Part shown: positions 54,986 through 59,440 of the stretch, piece after piece | Numbering within the stretch: position 1 is the first letter of the stretch | How the letters are laid out: each line of letters starts with the position of its first letter | NCBI GenBank assembly: GCA_037133395.1 | Contig: JBAXOG010000008.1 | Span: 1-59,440 of the forward strand | Direction: 5' to 3' | DNA from: CAIZQW01 sp037133395 | Lineage (GTDB): Bacteria > Verrucomicrobiota > Kiritimatiellia > RFP12 > UBA1067 | DNA length: 59,440 bases | Notes under the pieces: generated by a model | What the model was told of the DNA's origin: nothing | Seen by the model: the letters and a program-made list of their open reading frames with translations, nothing else | Database searches by the model: none | Translations under genes and position numbers: made by a program

Positions 54986-56338
54986 TTATTTTTTGGCACT
55001 TGAAGATGACGTGGCTCGCTTAGCAAGCACAACACCTTTTCCGCGACGGAAGTGCTGTACGAGCGGACGGTGTGCCGGACAAACATACGAACAGGAGCCA
55101 CACTCGATGCAATCCATCAACGCTATCTGCTCAGCACTCGCCACATCGTCAGCCTCAATAAATTGACTCAGCTCGGATGGAATCAGTCGCATCGGACAGG
55201 CCTCGACACAGCGCCCGCATGAGATACAAGCCTGAGAGGTATAGTCTGTTAGGTGTGCCTGAGTCAGACATAACAAGCCGGATGCAGTCTTTGTGGTCGG
55301 GACATCCAATCCGCTCACCGCGAAGCCCATCATCGGTCCGCCAGAAATGATTTTCGTGGCATGTCCGTTAAAGCCTCCACACGCATCAATCAGCGTATGA
55401 TAGTGCGTCCCGCAAGGAACCCACAGGTTAGACGGATTTCCAACCGCATCGCCCGTTACGGTAATCGCTCGATACGTTAAGGGTTGCCCCTTCATCACAG
55501 CTTCGTAAACCGCATACGCTGTACTGACGTTTTCCACAACACAGCCGATATCCATCGGAAGCCCGCCACGCGGAACTTCACGCCCGGTCACAGAAAAGAT
55601 TTGCTGTTTCTCAGCACCCTGCGGATAACTGGTCTCCAACACGGAAAGGGCTACGTCTCCGGTCATTTGCTTCAATGCCGCTTCCATCGTCCGGATTGCA
55701 TCTGGCTTATTATCCTCGATCGCGATACGGACAGTCTTAACCCCGAGAATATTGCGAAGAATCTCGATACCAATATGAATCTCGTTGGCACGTTCCACCA
55801 TCATGCGATGGTCAGCCGTCAAGTAGGGTTCACATTCTGCACCGTTAATAATGAGCGTATCTATCTTCTTGCCGGGTGGCGGCGAAAGCTTGACTGCGGT
55901 CGGGAATCCCGCGCCGCCCATGCCCACCACGCCTGCTTCCTTGACTCGCTCAAGCATGGCCTTTTCATTGGAGCCTTGCCACTCTTTAAAAGGTTCCAAA
56001 AACTCAACTTCATCGCTACCGTTCGGCTCGATAATCACCGCCTGGGACATACGTCCAGCCGCAGTCGGCACGGAGACCATCGCGGAAATCTTGCCTGCCA
56101 CAGGCGCATGAACAGGAGCAGAGATATGTCCGTTCTGTTCTCCAATGAGCTGGTTGCGCTTAACCTCATCCCCCTGCTTGACCACTACTTTCGCTGCAGC
56201 ACCCAGATGTTGTTGCATCGGAACAAACAAATGATCAGGCGTCGGGATCGCCCGAAGAACAGAACCTGACGTAACGTCTTTGAAATAGTGCGGATGAATC
56301 CCGCCCTTAAAAGTGAATGTTGATTTTTCAGTCTTCAT
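54986..56338 (-). CDS. rnfC: Electron transport complex subunit RnfC
   Basis: 450 residues, a peripheral membrane subunit of the Rnf complex, which passes electrons between ferredoxin and NAD+ while pumping Na+ or H+. The N terminus FKGGIHPHYFKD and the region VKQGDEVKRNQLIG are typical. The NADH/FMN-binding part contains GMGGAGFPTAVKL and NGAECEPYLTADHRMM. Two [4Fe-4S] motifs follow: CISCGRCVEACP and CIECGSCSYVCP. The C terminus is short, with no Ala/Lys-rich extension. It is transcribed after rnfA and rnfB. Confidence 0.95.
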   Translation of the reverse strand: MKTEKSTFTFKGGIHPHYFKDVTSGSVLRAIPTPDHLFVPMQQHLGAAAKVVVKQGDEVKRNQLIGEQNGHISAPVHAPVAGKISAMVSVPTAAGRMSQAVIIEPNGSDEVEFLEPFKEWQGSNEKAMLERVKEAGVVGMGGAGFPTAVKLSPPPGKKIDTLIINGAECEPYLTADHRMMVERANEIHIGIEILRNILGVKTVRIAIEDNKPDAIRTMEAALKQMTGDVALSVLETSYPQGAEKQQIFSVTGREVPRGGLPMDIGCVVENVSTAYAVYEAVMKGQPLTYRAITVTGDAVGNPSNLWVPCGTHYHTLIDACGGFNGHATKIISGGPMMGFAVSGLDVPTTKTASGLLCLTQAHLTDYTSQACISCGRCVEACPMRLIPSELSQFIEADDVASAEQIALMDCIECGSCSYVCPAHRPLVQHFRRGKGVVLAKRATSSSSAKK

Positions 56339-56379
56339 GTTCAGTAAGTTTTTCTATATTCCATAAGCTTATCCGATGC

Positions 56380-57168
56380 CTAAGCCAAACGAATACATTT
56401 CCCAGGACACTTAGTCATTATCTCTGGATTGTTCAATGCTTTCGAGTAATCCACCTTGGCCAGAAAGCCATCCATGGTGATCGCATCACCCGCAAGTGTG
56501 GTACAAATCTTGCATCCCAGGCATCCGGTTCCGCACACTTTTTTGACGACAGGTCCTTTGTCCTGCGAACTGCATAGGACATGAATCTCAGCTTTAAACG
56601 GCACCAATTTAATCAATTTACGCGGACAGGTCGCCACGCATTTTCCGCATGAAATACAACGTTGCTTATTCACCTTGGCAATCCCCTTTTCAAGACGAAT
56701 CGCCTGAACAGGACACGCACGAACGCAGGAGGCATAACCTAAACAGCCGTAGGTACATCCCTTATCACCACCCGCCGTTGCTTGCGCAGCCGAACATTCA
56801 GCAATTCCGTTATAATAGGATCGCCGCAGAGCTTCGGTAAAGTCGCCACAGCACAACACCAGCGCCACCTTGCGTTCAACCCCCGCGCCCGGATCTCGCC
56901 CGAGTGCCGCACCAATAGCCCTTGCGCCTTCACTCCCAGCCGGCGCACACCTATTGAGTTCCGCACCCTCTTTCACAATCGCTCGGGCATAGTCTGCGCA
57001 TCCGGCAAATCCGCAACCGCCACAATTCGCACCCGGTAAACATCCCGTAATCTTAACAATGAGCGGGTCTTCCGGTACGGTTAAAAATTTATCGGCAACT
57101 GCCAATGCGGCAGCACTCACAAGTCCTACCCCGCCGATACACAATGTTGATGTTGTAATTGGATCCAT
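56380..57168 (-). CDS. rnfB: Electron transport complex subunit RnfB
   Basis: 262 residues. An N-terminal membrane helix (about 8-28) is followed by the FeS domain CLPGANCGGCGFAGCADY and two ferredoxin-type clusters, CVRACPVQAI and CISCGKCVATCPRKLI. A further Cys group lies near the C terminus (CGTGCLGCKICTTL), which matches RnfB proteins with an extended ferredoxin part. It receives electrons from ferredoxin in the Rnf complex. The gap to rnfA is 38 bases and to rnfC 41 bases. Confidence 0.93.
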   Translation of the reverse strand: MDPITTSTLCIGGVGLVSAAALAVADKFLTVPEDPLIVKITGCLPGANCGGCGFAGCADYARAIVKEGAELNRCAPAGSEGARAIGAALGRDPGAGVERKVALVLCCGDFTEALRRSYYNGIAECSAAQATAGGDKGCTYGCLGYASCVRACPVQAIRLEKGIAKVNKQRCISCGKCVATCPRKLIKLVPFKAEIHVLCSSQDKGPVVKKVCGTGCLGCKICTTLAGDAITMDGFLAKVDYSKALNNPEIMTKCPGKCIRLA

Positions 57169-57206
57169 AAGTTAAATTGAATACTGTGTTAACCAAAAAA
57201 AGTCTG

Positions 57207-57785
57207 CTATTTGACCAACCCACTGAAGCCCATAAAGGCAAGACTCAACAAGCCCGCCGTCACCAACGAAATGGCAACGCCTTTGAAGCAACGGGGCGGA
57301 TCAGCACGATCAATCTTCTCGCGCAGCCCCGTGAAAATCAGCAAGGCAAACGCAAAACCGACCGAAGCGGCAAAACCAAAAAGTACAGATTTGATAAAGC
57401 CATTCCCATCCTTCATATTGATAACGGCCACGCCCAGCACGGCGCAATTGGTGGTAATCAAAGGGAGATAAATGCCCAAGGCTGCATGAAGCGGTGGCGC
57501 AAAACGTTTCATCACAATATCAATCAACTGAACCAATGCTGCAATAACCAAAATAAAGGCAAGCGTCTGCAAAAACTTTTCAAGCCCCAGCGGTTCCAGC
57601 AAGTACTTTTGAAACGCCCAGGTAACCGCCGAAGCGATCGTGATCACGAAGATAACTGCACCCGACATGCCCATCGCGGTCGGAATTGACTTGGAGACGC
57701 CTAAAAAAGGACAAATACCCAGAAAACGACTCAACACAAAATTATTCACCAGAATCGCGCTGACCAGCAAAATAAAATATTCCAT
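57207..57785 (-). CDS. rnfA: Electron transport complex subunit RnfA
   Basis: 192 residues, six membrane helices. The N terminus FILLVSAILVNNFVLSRFLG and the ICPFLGVSKS motif with the conserved Cys are diagnostic for RnfA/RnfE/NqrD-E proteins, and the sequence order favours RnfA. A second half-channel motif, LPLITTNCAVLGVAVIN, gives the other conserved Cys of the intramembrane cluster. AGGAG lies eight bases before the ATG. A weak promoter-like pair (TTGAAA, 17 bases, TAGACT) lies within 70 bases upstream. It is first in the A-B-C group. Confidence 0.94.
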   Translation of the reverse strand: MEYFILLVSAILVNNFVLSRFLGICPFLGVSKSIPTAMGMSGAVIFVITIASAVTWAFQKYLLEPLGLEKFLQTLAFILVIAALVQLIDIVMKRFAPPLHAALGIYLPLITTNCAVLGVAVINMKDGNGFIKSVLFGFAASVGFAFALLIFTGLREKIDRADPPRCFKGVAISLVTAGLLSLAFMGFSGLVK

Positions 57786-58258
57786 GAAAAAAACTCCTTT
57801 TATAGCTCAATGAGGAGACATGAGTCTACTCGAATGATACGTTTCTTTCAAGCCTAGCCTTTCATCGTGCGCAACCCCGTTTTATTGACTAGGACATGAA
57901 GACTCGGCGAATAGGCATCCATGCCTGTTCTATTTCCACTTGTGCCCATGGCTGTCGAGAGGTTAAACAGGCATTACCTTGACGCAGCAGGCGATTATCT
58001 GAAGCATTTTGAAGCCCCCTACCGAATCATTTACTAACTGGGGTTTTAACTAGAACTTCGATGAGGTGTTCCGTATTCCGACAAGACCGACTGAAATAGT
58101 TTTTACCCCTCGGGGTTTACCCAGGAATGAAGTTTGCTGGCTAGCGTTGCGCATGAAACCTCACCTTGTACACATCAACTAATGCGTACGTATCCGCCGT
58201 TCACCCATACCACAAGAATCGAAGCTCTCGAAAACGAAAGGAAGCAACAAGATGAAGA
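57786..58258. other. Non-coding stretch upstream of rnfA
   Basis: No convincing gene. The side next to rnfA should hold its promoter. A REP-like hairpin lies at 57903-57930. A plus-strand frame at 58182-58289 (35 codons) runs into the cohesin gene's 3' end and reads like a charged C-terminal tail, but it has no ribosome-binding site and may be a gene remnant or chance. Otherwise I see nothing. Confidence 0.5.
57903..57930. repeat. Single REP-like hairpin related to the REPIN ends
   Basis: 28 bases match the left end of element 2 with four differences. The stem AGGCA-TCCA-TGCCT replaces AGGCG-TCCC-CGCCT, so one G-C pair has become A-T on both sides and pairing is kept. No partner end is clear. 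Confidence 0.6.
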
Positions 58259-59134
58259 TCAGAGCCCCGAGTCGACAGTGATGCGATAAAAGCATGCTGG
58301 AGCATTAGTTGCACTTAAATCCATGTAGGTGTTTTCAGGAGGAACGGCTTCAACGCCGGTTGCTATCGGCTCAAAGGCGCTCCGTAAATCCGTCGTCCGT
58401 TCAACCCGATAACGCTTGCCCGTCACGCTCTGCCATTTGACCATAAATCCAGCACACGGTTTATCAAGGGCCGGAACCGCTTCAGAATGGGTGATTTTAA
58501 AGACGGAAAAACGATCATTGGGATCGGTTCCTGCCTTATATTCAGCATCATTATCCATACCGTCCCCGTCCGGATCAGCCTTCAGAACGATATTTGTCGT
58601 AGTGTTGAAATAACGCCATGCCCACGAATCCGGGATGCCGTCTCCATCCGTATCAAGCGTAGAAGAAGGCACCACACTCACGATACCGTTGTTCACTGTT
58701 AAGGGTACCTGACTTGCCAGATTCCTTCCGTAATCACCCCCCAGATCACTTCGGGCTATAATCAAGTCTATCGTACTCCCCAAGGACGCGCCGGCGTTCA
58801 GCTGAAAGAGGATTTCAAAAAGAACGCCCGACTGACTGCAACTTCCATCTGAACAGGCCAGCACCACATCCAAAGACCCATAATGGTCTTTGAACCCCAT
58901 GATAAACTGGCTGCCTACAGCACCCGTATTGGTCACGGAAAGGACCTTGAGCAAAATCGGATCGTAGTTGATCTGTATCTGCGCGCTCGCCACCGGCGTG
59001 GAGGCATCCAGCACCACCTGCGCCTTCACGGTCTCTCCAGCAGCGCCTTCATACGTCGTGCCAATGCTGAGGCCTTCGGCTTGCGTCAAACTAGCCATCA
59101 AGAGAAAAGTAAAAATGATCGCATTATCCTTCAT
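58259..59134 (-). CDS. Secreted cohesin-like protein with calcium-loop (dockerin/TSP3-like) segment
   Basis: 291 residues. Signal peptide to about residue 19. Residues 20-155 form a cohesin-like beta-sandwich (AAGETVKAQVVLDASTPVAS, INYDPILLKVLSV, LFEILFQLN). Residues 160-205 contain two acidic Ca2+ loops, DTDGDGIPDSWAWRYF and DPDGDGMDNDAEYKAG, with the Asp spacing of dockerin or thrombospondin-3 repeats. The final 80 residues resemble a C-terminal domain (KRYRVERTTDL...FYRI) that I associate with exported PVC proteins. The start ATG overlaps the TGA of the 68-residue gene (ATGA). A role in protein-protein assembly at the surface is possible but not shown. Confidence 0.75.
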   Translation of the reverse strand: MKDNAIIFTFLLMASLTQAEGLSIGTTYEGAAGETVKAQVVLDASTPVASAQIQINYDPILLKVLSVTNTGAVGSQFIMGFKDHYGSLDVVLACSDGSCSQSGVLFEILFQLNAGASLGSTIDLIIARSDLGGDYGRNLASQVPLTVNNGIVSVVPSSTLDTDGDGIPDSWAWRYFNTTTNIVLKADPDGDGMDNDAEYKAGTDPNDRFSVFKITHSEAVPALDKPCAGFMVKWQSVTGKRYRVERTTDLRSAFEPIATGVEAVPPENTYMDLSATNAPACFYRITVDSGL

Positions 59135-59337
59135 TTTGGTTTTCCATACTCCTGCATAGACTCTGAAACGTTCATTTGAATAGAGAAAGTCTCATGTTTC
59201 ACAGGAAGCTTGACATACGTGTGCCCAGCCAATGGCTTTTTCAACGCAGCCAGGATTTGTCCAAGATCATTGCCGTGTTTCTTCGCAAGTATACGGCGAA
59301 TTTCATGGACTTCTTCAACGACAGGATCATTCAACAT
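59131..59337 (-). CDS. Small protein of unknown function (68 aa)
   Basis: The N-terminal half (NDPVVEEVHEIRRILAKKHG) resembles short proteins of the pattern DPxVxEVxxxRxxxAxxxxxD that often accompany toxin-antitoxin genes. The C-terminal half is beta-like and unfamiliar. It overlaps the upstream partial gene by 11 bases and the cohesin-like gene by four, so it is translationally coupled to both. A GGAGG lies seven bases upstream of the ATG. No firm function. Confidence 0.55.
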   Translation of the reverse strand: MLNDPVVEEVHEIRRILAKKHGNDLGQILAALKKPLAGHTYVKLPVKHETFSIQMNVSESMQEYGKPK

Positions 59338-59440
59338 CTGACACCTCCAGTAACTGTTCCGGCGTGATAATCATCGGCGATGCATATCCCAACGACTTCA
59401 AAACATCATAAATCTTTGGCAACATAAATGGATTGGCAAG
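59327..59440 (-). CDS. C-terminal end of an unidentified gene, cut by the window edge
   Basis: The frame is open from the window edge to TGA at 59327-59329 and encodes 37 residues beginning LANPFMLPKIYDVLKSLG, followed by a PEQLLEVSDVE tail. It overlaps the 68-residue gene, as in toxin-antitoxin or small regulatory pairs. Too little is present to name it. Confidence 0.5.
   Translation of the reverse strand, partial: LANPFMLPKIYDVLKSLGYASPMIITPEQLLEVSDVE

Noticed and set aside
1..59440. CRISPR arrays, tRNA or rRNA genes, insertion-sequence transposases
   Set aside because: No regularly spaced direct repeats, no cloverleaf or rRNA signature and no transposase-like protein were seen; the only repeats are the short tandem, REP-like and gene-internal ones listed.

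Overview
The window looks like a chromosome segment of a Gram-negative, probably anaerobic, glycan-degrading bacterium of the PVC superphylum. Kiritimatiellota or close Verrucomicrobiota is an inference, not a measurement. It rests on several formylglycine-type sulfatases with signal peptides, giant autotransporter-associated beta-strand-repeat proteins, an Rnf electron-transport module, ExbB/ExbD coupled to TPR and VWA proteins, and a secreted cohesin-like protein with DxDxDG calcium loops.

Layout. (1) 1-11541, mostly plus strand: a small membrane protein; a minus-strand DUF116-like/polyprenyl synthetase fusion; a secreted protein whose start region carries short tandem repeats; a divergent argininosuccinate lyase; a Ton/Tol-like operon (ExbB, ExbD, TPR protein, VWA protein with a TonB-like anchor); and aroC. 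(2) 11608-15792, minus strand: ExoD-like protein, bestrophin-like membrane protein and cation P-type ATPase. (3) 15949-53684, minus strand only: a glycan-utilization locus of about 38 kb. In transcription order it holds two PATR repeat proteins, sulfatase, GH32, GH32, GH2, GH32, SGNH hydrolase, GH32, GH172, sulfatase, GH78, GH32, serine hydrolase, GH144-like protein, sulfatase, PfkB sugar kinase and a sugar-porter MFS. A GntR/LacI-type hybrid regulator diverges at its upstream end. (4) 54986-57785, minus strand: rnfA-rnfB-rnfC. (5) 57786-59440: a non-coding stretch with a REP-like hairpin, then a cohesin/dockerin-like protein, a 68-residue protein and the end of a further gene.

How the genes may work together. 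Five different GH32 enzymes plus a GH172 (DUF2961) enzyme beside a PfkB kinase and sugar porter point to fructose-containing glycans: exported enzymes cut the polymer, the MFS imports hexose and the kinase phosphorylates it. Three sulfatases, a GH78 alpha-L-rhamnosidase, a GH2 enzyme and two ester/serine hydrolases suggest that the natural substrate is decorated (sulfated, rhamnosylated or acylated) rather than plain inulin or levan. There is no SusC/SusD pair or TonB-dependent receptor in the locus. ATGA stop/start overlaps indicate translational coupling. A shared palindrome, AAAnCTG-N6-CAGnTT, lies upstream of the regulator and upstream of the GH32 gene near 24.7 kb and is a candidate operator.

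The most unusual items are the sulfated-fructan hypothesis, the shuffled accessory domains of the GH32 set, the VWA protein with a TonB/TolA-type SxxxH anchor, the shared operator, and REPIN-like elements whose stems show compensatory base changes.
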